Source: G963663315 sp965204925 (GTDB lineage Bacteria; Pseudomonadota; Gammaproteobacteria; Arenicellales; Poriferihabitantaceae). Taken from it: a stretch of DNA of 64,000 bases. The notes below the pieces were generated by a model. The model worked only from the letters and a program-made list of their open reading frames with translations. It made no database searches and was not told the origin of the DNA. Location of the stretch: NCBI GenBank assembly GCA_965204925.1, contig OZ242021.1, positions 434,001-498,000 on the forward strand, in the 5' to 3' direction. This document shows, one piece after another, positions 1-8,765 of this stretch; within the stretch, counting starts at the first letter, position 1; each line of letters begins with the position of its first letter. A program made the position numbers and the translations under genes.

Positions 1-534
1 TGCGGCAATGCGGCCGGAGAGCCTGTCGATTTCTTTCTGCGTCCGTTCCCGTATCGAATGATCGAGGTTCGTTATGTCGTTGTGGATACCCTGTATCTGC
101 TGACGGATATCCGCATCGGAATGGGCAAGCGAATCGCCCAGTCCGTCAATCCTGGCGTCCAGTGAATCTCCCAGTTCATCAACCCCGGCGCTGATGCCGG
201 TTCTCAATGAGGCTTGCGTTCGCTCAACCCCGTCGATACGCTGCTCAATCAGATCCAGTCTGGCTTCCTGTTGTCCGGCATTCAATTTTGAGTCTGCCGC
301 GCCCTGGTACCACATATATCCCACCGCCCCCGCCGCAACAACGCCGAGCAATAATGCAGCCCACGCAACAATGGATTGTCCACCCGGGGCGGCCGGGGTT
401 ACCCCGGATTCATCCCGCGGTTCGCCTCCGCCTTGCGGCTTTCTCCCGCGAACCGGGCTTTTTGCTATCCTTGTCGTTTTCTTCTTCGGCGGAGGCCGGA
501 TCTCCGAACGTTTACCGGTTTCATCTTCTGCCAT
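1..534 (-). CDS. hemX: HemX, N-terminal part (cut by window edge)
   Basis: The gene runs off the left end of the window, so only the first 178 residues are seen. They show a basic, proline- and lysine-rich cytoplasmic stretch (about 1-50), one membrane helix (about 55-75, rich in Ala/Leu/Val/Gly) and then a long polar, coiled-coil-like region with repeated Asp-Ser-Leu-Asp-Ala-Arg type heptads. This is the classic layout of HemX, a bitopic inner-membrane protein co-transcribed with hemC and hemD. In spite of its usual database name (uroporphyrin-III C-methyltransferase) it is not known to be catalytic. It lies 57 bp behind hemD on the same strand. The start is ATG with AGGA only two to three bases upstream, so the start is a little uncertain. 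Confidence 0.85.
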   Translation of the reverse strand, partial: MAEDETGKRSEIRPPPKKKTTRIAKSPVRGRKPQGGGEPRDESGVTPAAPGGQSIVAWAALLLGVVAAGAVGYMWYQGAADSKLNAGQQEARLDLIEQRIDGVERTQASLRTGISAGVDELGDSLDARIDGLGDSLAHSDADIRQQIQGIHNDITNLDHSIRERTQKEIDRLSGRIAA

Positions 535-591
535 TTTCCTGTTTGCCTGCCAGACTGTACCACCTGATACTACCGCAACCGGCCGCTCTTG

Positions 592-1389
592 TCATTTTGT
601 ATCAAAAACCCTTGCCGCCGCGGACAGGGTATCGATCAGGCAATGATCGGAAACGCCTCTTGCAACCCGAACGCAAGTGATGCCGCGCCGCATACACTGC
701 TCACGGATACGTTCGCTGATCGTGACCACGGGTGAAGCGAGCAACAGCGCCGCATTTTGTGGGCCGAGCAATTCAAGCAGCCCGTCCAGTATCGAAACAC
801 TGGTAATCAGCGCCACATCAATTTTACCGGCTCGCCACATATCGACAATCGGCTGTATCGGCCTGCTCGTGATTCTCCTCGTATAACAGGGAACAAAAAC
901 GACATCGGCCCCACGTTTCTCCAACTCGATTTTCAGCAAGCCACGGCCAGTCTGCCCCCGCAATATGGCAACACGGGCATTTTCCAGCCGCATGCCTCTC
1001 TTCCGGTCCATTAACGAAGCCAGCAAGCCCTCACTGTCGATATCCACTTCAGGAACGAAATCGACAGTCAGTCCCTTGTCCCGGCCCAGTCTGGCGGTTT
1101 TCGGCCCCATGGCGGCGATTTTCAGGAACCCGGGGATGCGGATATTGTACCGCTCCATCCTCGCCGCGAACCCCTCTATCGCGGCGGCGCTTGCAAAAAC
1201 CAGCAGGTCGAAATCGTGAATGCCGTGTAACAGGGCATCAAGGGCAACAAAGCTGTGCGGCGCTGAAATCTCGATGACCGGGAACTGCAACGCTATCCCG
1301 CCATGCTCTTCAACGGCCCTGGCAGTATCTCCGCCCAGGGGACGGGGCCTCGTAATCAGGACTCGCAGCCCGTCCAGAGACTCACGCAT
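592..1389 (-). CDS. hemD: Uroporphyrinogen-III synthase
   Basis: HemD cyclises hydroxymethylbilane to uroporphyrinogen III with inversion of ring D, in the cytoplasm. The 265-residue protein has the usual weakly conserved two-lobed pattern: an N-terminal 'LRVLITRPRPLGGDTARAVE' strand-helix and a second lobe with a 'VALITSVSILDGLLELL' helix. Length fits the family (about 250-260). A GTG lies three bases further upstream, but the ATG used here gives an 8-bp overlap with the end of hemC, typical of translational coupling. It sits between hemC and hemX, the standard gammaproteobacterial hemCDX order. Confidence 0.93.
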   Translation of the reverse strand: MRESLDGLRVLITRPRPLGGDTARAVEEHGGIALQFPVIEISAPHSFVALDALLHGIHDFDLLVFASAAAIEGFAARMERYNIRIPGFLKIAAMGPKTARLGRDKGLTVDFVPEVDIDSEGLLASLMDRKRGMRLENARVAILRGQTGRGLLKIELEKRGADVVFVPCYTRRITSRPIQPIVDMWRAGKIDVALITSVSILDGLLELLGPQNAALLLASPVVTISERIREQCMRRGITCVRVARGVSDHCLIDTLSAAARVFDTK

Positions 1390-2308
1390 CACGATAAACG
1401 CGGCCGAGAATGCCTCCCGCCCCCTGACCGATCAGATCCTCGGCCACTGCAATGCCCAATTTCACAGGATCGGAGGCAGCTCCCTGTCTTTGCGATAGCA
1501 ACACTCTGGAGCCGTCCGGCTCACCTGCCAGACCGCGCAGAACGAGCCGCTGACCGGCCTGCTCACAATGAAAAGCGACAGGCACGTGGCACCCTCCCCC
1601 GATTTTTTCATTTGCGGTGCGCTCCGCCAGTGTTTCGACTGCTGACTGCGCGTCATTCAACGGCAGAATCAACGGATGAACGGCAGCGTCATCGACACGG
1701 CATTCAATCCCGACCACGCCCTGACCCACCGCCGGCAGACAGACTGAGGCTGGAATAACCTGGGCGATGCGGTCTTCCATACCCAGCCGCTTCAAACCCG
1801 CCACGGCGAGAATAATGGCATCGTACAGACCGTAATCCAGTTTCTGCAAACGGGTATTGACGTTTCCTCTCAGGTTTTTCAGTTGCAGCCAGGGATAACC
1901 CGCCTTGATCTGGCACTGCCTTCTCAAACTGCAGGTTCCGACAACGGCGCCTTCCGGCAATTCATCCAGACAACCGAATTTGTTCGAGACGAGGGCGTCC
2001 CGGGGGTCTTCCCTGCGGCAATAAACCGGAATATGCAGACCTGCGGGAAGCTCGACCGTGACATCCTTCATCGAATGAACGGCCAGATCGATCTCGCGCT
2101 CAAGCAGTGCAATTTCCAGCTCCTTCAGAAACAAACCTTTACCCCCCACCCGGGACAACGGCACGTCGAGGTTTTTGTCACCCTCGGAGACGATTTCAAC
2201 GAGTTCGACCCGAAGCCCCCGACAAGTGGAGCGCAGCGCCTTGCAAACATGATTGGCCTGCCAAAGCGCAAGCTGGCTCGTGCGCGTCCCTATGCGAATA
2301 ACTGACAT
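1382..2308 (-). CDS. hemC: Porphobilinogen deaminase (hydroxymethylbilane synthase)
   Basis: HemC joins four porphobilinogen molecules into hydroxymethylbilane for haem synthesis. The protein opens with IGTRTSQLALWQA, carries VHSMKDV (substrate-binding Arg/Lys/Asp region), GTCSLRRQCQ and LRGNVNTRL, and has the cysteine that anchors the dipyrromethane cofactor in GGGCHVP. With the start placed at the ATG of MSVIRIGTR it has 308 residues, close to the family norm; an in-frame ATG 24 bases upstream would add eight unconserved residues. It leads a hemC-hemD-hemX run. Confidence 0.96.
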   Translation of the reverse strand: MSVIRIGTRTSQLALWQANHVCKALRSTCRGLRVELVEIVSEGDKNLDVPLSRVGGKGLFLKELEIALLEREIDLAVHSMKDVTVELPAGLHIPVYCRREDPRDALVSNKFGCLDELPEGAVVGTCSLRRQCQIKAGYPWLQLKNLRGNVNTRLQKLDYGLYDAIILAVAGLKRLGMEDRIAQVIPASVCLPAVGQGVVGIECRVDDAAVHPLILPLNDAQSAVETLAERTANEKIGGGCHVPVAFHCEQAGQRLVLRGLAGEPDGSRVLLSQRQGAASDPVKLGIAVAEDLIGQGAGGILGRVYRDA

Positions 2309-2328
2309 GGCATCACCGCTACAACTCT

Positions 2329-2991
2329 TCACCCGCCTCCCGATATCCTGAGCCTCAGGGTCTTGATCCCGAAAGAAGCCAGGCTCTTGTCCGCGTCCGC
2401 CATTTCGTCATAACTGGACCACGGGCCAAGCCGCACACGATAGAAATCGCCCCTGCCCTGGATTGTCACTTTTTGTATCTTCGACGCATGCCCCCACAGC
2501 GCCAATCTGGCTTTCAGCTGATCGGCGTCGGTTTTTTTCCGGTAAGAACCGGCCTGCAACATGTATGCGCTTTTTTTCGGCGCTGACTGAATGGCGGCGG
2601 AAGAATCGGATTTTTCAGCCGCGGCTCCCGAAGACGGCGGCGCAGCGGGCGGCGGGGAAGGGATTGGCGGCTGATTATCAGGCACCACCATCTCAATCTC
2701 GGGTAACACCGTAAAGAAATCGAAACTGGTCTTCCGAGCTACCGGTTTATCCGTTTTGTCGATCTCTGCGCCGGAGATTCCCTGATCCTCTTCCCTGGAT
2801 TGCCGCAAGGACTGCTCGACCACCTTGCGAATACCGCTTCCTGTCCCGCTTTCACCAATCCGCATCCCCTGCCAGAGAAGAGTTGCCAGCGAACCGGTTA
2901 TCATGCCGACAGCCAGCATCCCGAAACCATGGGACAAGCGGCGTCCGCGCGGCGCTGAACGCTTGCGGGTTGTCCGTTTTGCCTGCGGCAT
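2329..2991 (-). CDS. SPOR-domain membrane protein (FtsN-like)
   Basis: A 220-residue bitopic protein with a basic N-terminus (Arg/Lys-rich, residues 1-20), one membrane helix (about 21-41), a proline-rich linker (about 110-125) and a C-terminal SPOR domain (about 140-215, with LQAGSYRKKTDADQLKARL and FYRVRLGPW). SPOR domains bind denuded peptidoglycan at division sites, so it probably acts at the septum in the periplasm. It follows argS directly on the same strand, the position held by FtsN-like proteins in Pseudomonas and relatives. It is shorter than E. coli FtsN and I see no clear cytoplasmic FtsA-binding motif, so the ftsN symbol is not assigned. Confidence 0.85.
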   Translation of the reverse strand: MPQAKRTTRKRSAPRGRRLSHGFGMLAVGMITGSLATLLWQGMRIGESGTGSGIRKVVEQSLRQSREEDQGISGAEIDKTDKPVARKTSFDFFTVLPEIEMVVPDNQPPIPSPPPAAPPSSGAAAEKSDSSAAIQSAPKKSAYMLQAGSYRKKTDADQLKARLALWGHASKIQKVTIQGRGDFYRVRLGPWSSYDEMADADKSLASFGIKTLRLRISGGG

Positions 2992-3014
2992 GATCGGATC
3001 CCGGTGGTTGCCGG

Positions 3015-4766
3015 CTACATCCTGTCCGGCGCTGACACGCCCAGCATGGCCAGGCCATTGGCAATGACGATCCGGGTAGCGTCAATCAACCCCAGGCGCG
3101 CGCGCCTCAATTGGTCCGCGCTGGAGAGAAACGGATGAGCATTGTAATAGGTATGAAAGGCATGAGCGAGGTCACGCAAATAATAAGCCAGTTGATGAGG
3201 TTCATAGCCACCAGCGGCAAGCTCGACCACTTCCGGGAAACGCGACAAGGCAACAAGAAGGTCGATTTCCCGAAATTCGGTCAACAGACTGTAGTCGGCA
3301 ACAGCATCATGAAGGCCCGGTCCGCCTTTTTCGTCAAGTTGCCGAAACACGCTACAAATCCTGGCATGCGCATACTGGATATAATAAACCGGATTATCCG
3401 ATGAACGGGATTTCGCGAGTTCAAGATCAAACTCCATGTGCTGGTCAGGCTTGTGCAATACATAAAAAAACCGCGCCGCATCGTTTCCCGTTTCCTCCCT
3501 CAATTCCCGTAATGTGACAAACCTGCCGTCACGGGTGGACATGGAAACTTTCTGGCTGCCGCGATACAACACCGCAAACTGCACCAGCAGAAATTTCAGG
3601 CGCCCGAGATCATTGCCTAACGCCTCGAAAGACGCCTCGATCCTCTTTATGTAGCCGTGATGGTCGGAACCAAAGATATTGATAATACGATCAAAGCCGC
3701 GTTTCGCCTTGTTGTAATGGTAAGCAATATCGGAAGCAAAATAGGTATGAGCGCCGCTGGCCCTGATCACGACACGGTCTTTTTCGTCCCCGAAATCGGT
3801 TGCCCGGAACCATAAGGCGCCTTCTTTCTCGAAAATATGACCGTTCTCCCGGAGTGTCCCGAGAGCCTCGCGGATGTCGCCCTGGTCCAGCAGACTTCTC
3901 TCCGAAAACCACTCCTGGAATACCACTCCGAACTCTTCCAGGTCCTCGCGAATGTCCTCCACCATCGCATCGCAGGCAAGATCGAACACCGTTTTGTAGT
4001 CCGTTGCTCCGAGAGCCTGCCTGCAACGCGCAATCAGTCTGTCGATGGACTGCTCGACGTCTTGCGGCAGGCCGCAAAAAAGCTTCCCGCTATCTGCACA
4101 GCAGGCATCGCCTTTCATTTGTCTCAATGTTGCGGCAATGTCCTTTACATATTCACCCTGATAAGCATTGCCCGGGAAAACGATTTCGCGACCGCACAAT
4201 TCAAGGTAGCGGAGCCACACACTCAACGCCAGAATGTCCATCTGCCTGCCGGCGTCGTTTATATAGTATTCGCTATGCGTATCATAGCCCGCGGCCCTTA
4301 AAACACGAACCAGCGCATCCCCGAAAGCAGCGCCGCGACCATGACCTACGTGTAACGGACCGGTGGGATTGGTGGAAACGAACTCCACCATGATACGTTG
4401 GCCATGGCCTGAATTACTGTTGCCATAGTCGTTGGCATGGACCTGTATATGGCTGATCAGTCTGTAATAAGCCTCTCGCCTGAAATAAAAATTGATAAAA
4501 CCGGGTCCGGCAACCTCGATTTTGTCAATCAGTTCCGAATCCGGCGGTGAGATCGGTATGGCTGCAACGATTTCTTCCGCCAGAGCGCGGGGATTTCGTG
4601 CAAGCGGTTTGGCGAGCTTCAATGCGAGATTGCAGGCAAAATCCCCGTGGCCGCGATCGCGGGTACGCTCAACCTCGATCCAGCCACTGACCGGCCCGTC
4701 CGCCATAGCCGGAATTTCCAATGCGCCGACTGCCTGACGAAGGAGTCGTATGACCGTGTTTTTCAT
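3015..4766 (-). CDS. argS: Arginyl-tRNA synthetase
   Basis: Class I aminoacyl-tRNA synthetase charging tRNA-Arg. The 583 residues match the family length. Visible are the N-terminal additional domain (about 1-100), the HIGH-type signature as HVGH in 'NPTGPLHVGHGRG', FGSDHHGYI in the catalytic fold, a degenerate KMSKS region (KVSMSTRDG, as usual for ArgRS), and the C-terminal all-helical anticodon domain with 'YIQYAHARI'. Upstream and divergent is the iron importer. A possible -10 hexamer TACAAT lies upstream on this strand at about 4810, with no good -35. Confidence 0.97.
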   Translation of the reverse strand: MKNTVIRLLRQAVGALEIPAMADGPVSGWIEVERTRDRGHGDFACNLALKLAKPLARNPRALAEEIVAAIPISPPDSELIDKIEVAGPGFINFYFRREAYYRLISHIQVHANDYGNSNSGHGQRIMVEFVSTNPTGPLHVGHGRGAAFGDALVRVLRAAGYDTHSEYYINDAGRQMDILALSVWLRYLELCGREIVFPGNAYQGEYVKDIAATLRQMKGDACCADSGKLFCGLPQDVEQSIDRLIARCRQALGATDYKTVFDLACDAMVEDIREDLEEFGVVFQEWFSERSLLDQGDIREALGTLRENGHIFEKEGALWFRATDFGDEKDRVVIRASGAHTYFASDIAYHYNKAKRGFDRIINIFGSDHHGYIKRIEASFEALGNDLGRLKFLLVQFAVLYRGSQKVSMSTRDGRFVTLRELREETGNDAARFFYVLHKPDQHMEFDLELAKSRSSDNPVYYIQYAHARICSVFRQLDEKGGPGLHDAVADYSLLTEFREIDLLVALSRFPEVVELAAGGYEPHQLAYYLRDLAHAFHTYYNAHPFLSSADQLRRARLGLIDATRIVIANGLAMLGVSAPDRM

Positions 4767-4872
4767 AAATGCAGAATATCAGTAAAGCCCGGGGATTAAG
4801 GTGCGATTGTACCTTTTGACCCGGACAAACAGAAGTGGAAACGGAAGCATAAAAAATAAATAATAATAGTGT

Positions 4873-4887
4873 TGATAATTATTTGCA
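4873..4887. promoter_or_regulatory. Fur-box-like operator in front of the iron importer
   Basis: The 15-mer TGATAATTATTTGCA matches the Fur 7-1-7 consensus (TGATAATnATTATCA) at 12 of 14 positions. The element ATTTGCAT recurs 18 bp further on (from 4899), which is three Fur hexamer steps. It lies 42-56 bp upstream of the ferric-iron-binding protein gene in an AT-rich intergenic stretch. Repression by iron-loaded Fur is inferred; a fur gene is present at 44206. Confidence 0.6.
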
Positions 4888-4928
4888 TCTAGCCTATTAT
4901 TTGCATTCCAATTCATTCCATACTTGCC

Positions 4929-5948
4929 ATGATCATGAAATCGAAATATCCTGTTATCGCATCAATGCTCTTTGTCAGCCTTGCGCAAGCGGTTTATGCC
5001 TCGCAAGAGGTCAATGTATACTCCTACCGGAATCCGGAATTGATCCGGCCCATGTTCACCCGCTTTACCGAGGATACGGGTATTGTGGTCAATGTCGTTT
5101 TCGCCAAAAAAGGGATGCTGGAGAAGTTGAAAGGTGAAGGAGAAAACAGCCCGGCCGATCTCGTGTTTACAGTGGACATCGGGCGTCTGTCCGACATCAA
5201 GAACGCGAACCTGACCCGGTCCGTGACCGATCAAACCCTGTTGGACAATGTCCCGGAAAACCTGAGAGACGCGGACAATCACTGGTATGGCCTCACTTCC
5301 AGAGCGAGAATTATCGTCACCTCCAAAGAGCGGGTCCCCGATGGCGCTGTCTCGACCTATGAAGACCTCGCCAAACCGGAATTCAGGGGGCGCATCTGTA
5401 CCCGCTCCGGGAAACACCCCTATATGGTCGCATTGACCGCTTCGATGATCGTGCACCATGGAACAGAAGGCGCGCAAGAGTGGCTGCGCAATGTAAAATC
5501 CAACCTGGCGCGCAAACCGCAGGGCAATGACCGCGGACAGGTCAAGGCGATCAGGGAAGGCGTATGCGATATCGCTGTAATCAACCATTATTATATGTAT
5601 AAAATGATTTCCAATCCCGAACAAAAAGCATGGGCAGACGCGGTTAATGTCGTATTTCCAAACCAGGGCGACCGCGGTACGCACATGAACGTAAGCGGAA
5701 TGGCGATGACCGCACATGCGCCGAACCGGGAAAACGCGCTGAAACTGATGAGATTCCTGGCAAGCGGCACAGCGCAGGAGATGTACGCGCAACTCAATGG
5801 AGAATATGCGGTAAAACCCGGGACCAGACTGGCAGATGCGGTCAGGACATGGGGTACGTTCAGGCAGGACAGCATAAGCCTGACGGCGGTGGCGGCCAAT
5901 CGTGCCGAGGCCTCGAAACTCGCAGACCGTGTCGGCTACGACAACTGA
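4929..5948 (+). CDS. Periplasmic Fe(III)-binding protein of an ABC importer
   Basis: Solute-binding protein of the FbpA/FutA/IdiA class that captures ferric iron in the periplasm and hands it to the permease. The 339-residue product has a signal peptide (about 1-25, ending near Ala-Ser) and begins the mature part with VNVYSYRN. Family marks are 'ICTRSGKHPYMVAL', the tyrosine-rich 'NHYYMYKM' that supplies iron-ligating tyrosines, and 'NGEYAVKPG' near the end. A second ATG two codons downstream is an equally good start; no strong Shine-Dalgarno is seen. It is the first gene of a binding protein-permease-ATPase run and overlaps the permease. Confidence 0.92.
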   Translation: MIMKSKYPVIASMLFVSLAQAVYASQEVNVYSYRNPELIRPMFTRFTEDTGIVVNVVFAKKGMLEKLKGEGENSPADLVFTVDIGRLSDIKNANLTRSVTDQTLLDNVPENLRDADNHWYGLTSRARIIVTSKERVPDGAVSTYEDLAKPEFRGRICTRSGKHPYMVALTASMIVHHGTEGAQEWLRNVKSNLARKPQGNDRGQVKAIREGVCDIAVINHYYMYKMISNPEQKAWADAVNVVFPNQGDRGTHMNVSGMAMTAHAPNRENALKLMRFLASGTAQEMYAQLNGEYAVKPGTRLADAVRTWGTFRQDSISLTAVAANRAEASKLADRVGYDN

Positions 5949-7635
5949 ACGTATCACCGGCACGGCCGCCCCAAAGCCTGATCATTCAGGGTCCGGGGGC
6001 AGCTTCTGGGGCGCAGGGTCCGTTTGTGCGGCGCTTGTCACCCTGTTGCCGCTTATGGCTATCGCCTGGATGGCGTTCTCACCGACAGAGAATATATGGC
6101 CCCATCTGATCAGCACCTCCCTGCCCCACTACCTGTTGAATACCATTGTATTGATGGCAGGGGTCGGGTTATCGGTTTTGTTGACGGGAGTCTCTACTGC
6201 CTGGCTGATCAGCTCCTGTTCATTTCCCGGTGACAGGATTTTCGAATGGATGCTGGCGCTGCCATTGGCCGTGCCTGCCTATGTGATCGCGTATCTTTAT
6301 ACCGAACTGCTTGAATTTGCCGGACCGGTTCAAGGCATGCTGAGAGCGGTGTTCGGCTGGGAACTCGCCAGTGACTACTGGTTCCCGAACGTGCGCAGCA
6401 TGGGCGGCGCCATCATGCTCATGGGACTCGTGCTATACCCTTACGTTTACCTGATGGCGCGCTCCGCATTTCTCGAACAGTCTCCTCATCTGCTCGACGC
6501 CTGCCGTCTCATGGGACGCTCCCGTTTCAATACGTTTCTGTTTGTTTCCCTGCCGGTCGCCAGACCGGGCATCGCCATCGGCACTGCCCTGGCGCTCATG
6601 GAAACACTCAACGACTTCGGCGCCGTAGATTATTTTGCCGTACATACGCTCACTGCGGGCTTGTTCGATGTCTGGCTGAACATGAACAATACGGGCGGAG
6701 CTGCCCAGATTGCCCTGGTCATGCTTGCTTTCGTGCTCATCCTGCTGGCCCTTGAGTATACCGGACGCAGAAAAATCCGTTTTTACCAGAATACCGGCCG
6801 ATTCACCCGCCGCGAAAAACTCCGGTTACACGGCGCCTTGAAATGGGGCGCCTTTGCCTTGTGTCTTCTTCCGGTCCTCGCCGGATTCCTGATTCCTTTC
6901 GCCATGCTGGCCGTTTATGGGGCACGATATTTCGAGCAGTCCTGGAGTGGGGAATTTCGTGAGTATGTATTGAACAGCCTGACTGTTTCCATGATCACTG
7001 CGGTCAGTTGCGCCGCCATTTCCATTTTGATTGTCTATTCCCGCAGGCTCATCACCGCTCCCTGGTTCACTTCATTGTCGAAGGTCTCATCGCTTGGATA
7101 TGCAGTCCCCGGCTCGGTTCTGGCAGTGGGAATCGTCATTTCCCTGACCACATTCGAGAACTGGATCGACGGCTTTGCCAGACTGCATCTCGGATTCTCG
7201 ACCGGGCTGATCCTGACCGGCACGATCCTTGCATTGGTACTCACCTGCGTTATTCGTTTCCTCGCGATTTCCACAGGCAGCATCGAGTCCAGTTTCTCCA
7301 GGGTGCCGGGGTCTATCGACATGGCCGCCCGCACCCTCGGCCATCCCCCGTTCAGGACCCTTCGCCTGTTCCATATCCCGCTGATCAAAAGCGGCGTTCT
7401 TACCGCCATGCTGATCGTATTTGTCGATTGCATGAAAGAACTGCCGGCAACCCTGCTGCTGCGGCCTTTCAATTTTGAAACGCTTGCCACCCATGTGTAT
7501 CTGTTCGCTTCGGACGAAATGATAGAATACAGCGCTCTGTCGGCGTTGATGATCGTCCTGACAGGATTGATTCCCGTTGTTGTCCTGAGCAAAACAATTT
7601 CGTATTCTCAGCTACTGAAACAAAGAGTCGACTGA
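5902..7635 (+). CDS. Fe(III) ABC transporter permease (fused two-domain)
   Basis: A 577-residue inner-membrane permease with about twelve membrane helices in two homologous halves, as in FbpB/FutB. Each half carries the EAA loop that contacts the ATPase: 'ACRLMGRSRFNTFLFVSLPVARPG' region in the first half (about residue 195) and 'AARTLGHPPFRTLRLFHIP' in the second (about residue 475). The start is GTG at 5902 or GTG at 5929; both overlap the end of the binding-protein gene, suggesting translational coupling. Confidence 0.93.
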   Translation: MPRPRNSQTVSATTTERITGTAAPKPDHSGSGGSFWGAGSVCAALVTLLPLMAIAWMAFSPTENIWPHLISTSLPHYLLNTIVLMAGVGLSVLLTGVSTAWLISSCSFPGDRIFEWMLALPLAVPAYVIAYLYTELLEFAGPVQGMLRAVFGWELASDYWFPNVRSMGGAIMLMGLVLYPYVYLMARSAFLEQSPHLLDACRLMGRSRFNTFLFVSLPVARPGIAIGTALALMETLNDFGAVDYFAVHTLTAGLFDVWLNMNNTGGAAQIALVMLAFVLILLALEYTGRRKIRFYQNTGRFTRREKLRLHGALKWGAFALCLLPVLAGFLIPFAMLAVYGARYFEQSWSGEFREYVLNSLTVSMITAVSCAAISILIVYSRRLITAPWFTSLSKVSSLGYAVPGSVLAVGIVISLTTFENWIDGFARLHLGFSTGLILTGTILALVLTCVIRFLAISTGSIESSFSRVPGSIDMAARTLGHPPFRTLRLFHIPLIKSGVLTAMLIVFVDCMKELPATLLLRPFNFETLATHVYLFASDEMIEYSALSALMIVLTGLIPVVVLSKTISYSQLLKQRVD

Positions 7636-7673
7636 TTCCAGCCCTGCCAACCGCACACCGCGCTTGAGGCCCC

Positions 7674-8762
7674 ATGCCCCCTATCCTGAAAGTGGATAAC
7701 ATCAGCTGCCGGTACGAAAGTGAAAGCGCGGTCAACGAGACCTCTTTCGACCTGGAAGAGGGCGCGCTGGCCTGCCTTCTCGGTCCGAGCGGTTGCGGGA
7801 AAACCACCGTATTAAGGGCGATTTCAGGTTTCCAGAAACTGGCCGGCGGCTCAATCACGCTCAACGGAACCTGTATTGCCAGCGCCCGCACAAACATCCC
7901 CCCCGAAAACAGAAACATCAGCATGGTGTTCCAGGACTACGCCCTTTTTCCACATCTCACCGTACAGCAGAACGTCGAGGCGGGACTGTACCGCAAGGAA
8001 CGGGCATCAAGGAAAGCCGCCGTCGAACAAATACTGGAATATGTCCATCTCTCAGGCTACAGCAAGCGTTATCCCCATGAGCTGTCGGGAGGCCAGCAAC
8101 AGCGGGTTGCGCTGGCGCGGGCTCTGGCGCCAAAACCGGGCCTGTTGCTGATGGACGAACCTTTTTCCAATCTGGATTTGGAACTGCGTGAGAGCCTGGG
8201 GCAGGAAGTCCGGGATTTATTGAAGGAAATCGGTGCAACCTGCATCCTCGTCACCCATGACCAGCAGGACGCATTCACGTTTGGCGACATGGTTGGAGTC
8301 ATGAACAAGGGACGGATAGAACAGTGGGGGACCCCCTATGATATCTATCATGAGCCTGAAACCCGGTTTGTCGCCAACTTTGTTGGCGACGGGGTGTTTC
8401 TGGATGGCACCCTGGTATCCGACGGTAAAATTCAATGCGAATTGTCACAGTACGGCGAACAGGATCTGACCGGTGATATATCCGATGACAGAATTCAAAA
8501 GGATCTGCAACAAGTCAAACCCGGATCAGGCAAGAAAGTCCAGGTACTGATCCGTCCCGATGACATCATTCACGACGATGACAGCCCCACGACAGCCCGG
8601 ATTATAAAGAAAGCGTTTCGGGGAGAAAGTTATCTGTACACGCTGGCGTTGCCAGGCGGTGCCCGGGTGCTCACTCTTGTTCCATCCCACCACGACCACG
8701 ATGTCGGAGAATGTCTGGGAATCAGGCTGGACATCAACCACCTGATTTACTTCGATCGTTAG
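7674..8762 (+). CDS. Fe(III) ABC transporter ATP-binding protein
   Basis: Cytoplasmic ATPase of the ferric-iron importer, 362 residues. Order of motifs: Walker A GPSGCGKTT (about residue 40), Q-loop 'MVFQDYALFPHLT', signature LSGGQQQR (about 138), Walker B 'LLLMDEPFSNLD' and the switch histidine in 'LVTHDQQDA'. A C-terminal extension (about 245-360) with 'VLIRPDDI' is a TOBE-type regulatory domain found in FbpC and other CUT1/iron ATPases. It starts 38 bp after the permease and ends almost flush against the convergent methyltransferase gene. Confidence 0.94.
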   Translation: MPPILKVDNISCRYESESAVNETSFDLEEGALACLLGPSGCGKTTVLRAISGFQKLAGGSITLNGTCIASARTNIPPENRNISMVFQDYALFPHLTVQQNVEAGLYRKERASRKAAVEQILEYVHLSGYSKRYPHELSGGQQQRVALARALAPKPGLLLMDEPFSNLDLELRESLGQEVRDLLKEIGATCILVTHDQQDAFTFGDMVGVMNKGRIEQWGTPYDIYHEPETRFVANFVGDGVFLDGTLVSDGKIQCELSQYGEQDLTGDISDDRIQKDLQQVKPGSGKKVQVLIRPDDIIHDDDSPTTARIIKKAFRGESYLYTLALPGGARVLTLVPSHHDHDVGECLGIRLDINHLIYFDR

Positions 8763-8765
8763 CCG

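Noticed and set aside
194..680. Two overlapping plus-strand frames at the left edge
   Set aside because: They are antisense to the hemX N-terminus, which fits the hemCDX operon and has a clear membrane helix and coiled coil.
4891..4905. Second complete Fur box
   Set aside because: Only one half matches the consensus; reported merely as a direct repeat of ATTTGCA.
4962..5963. 333-codon open frame on the minus strand
   Set aside because: Antisense to the iron-binding protein gene, which has signal peptide and family motifs.
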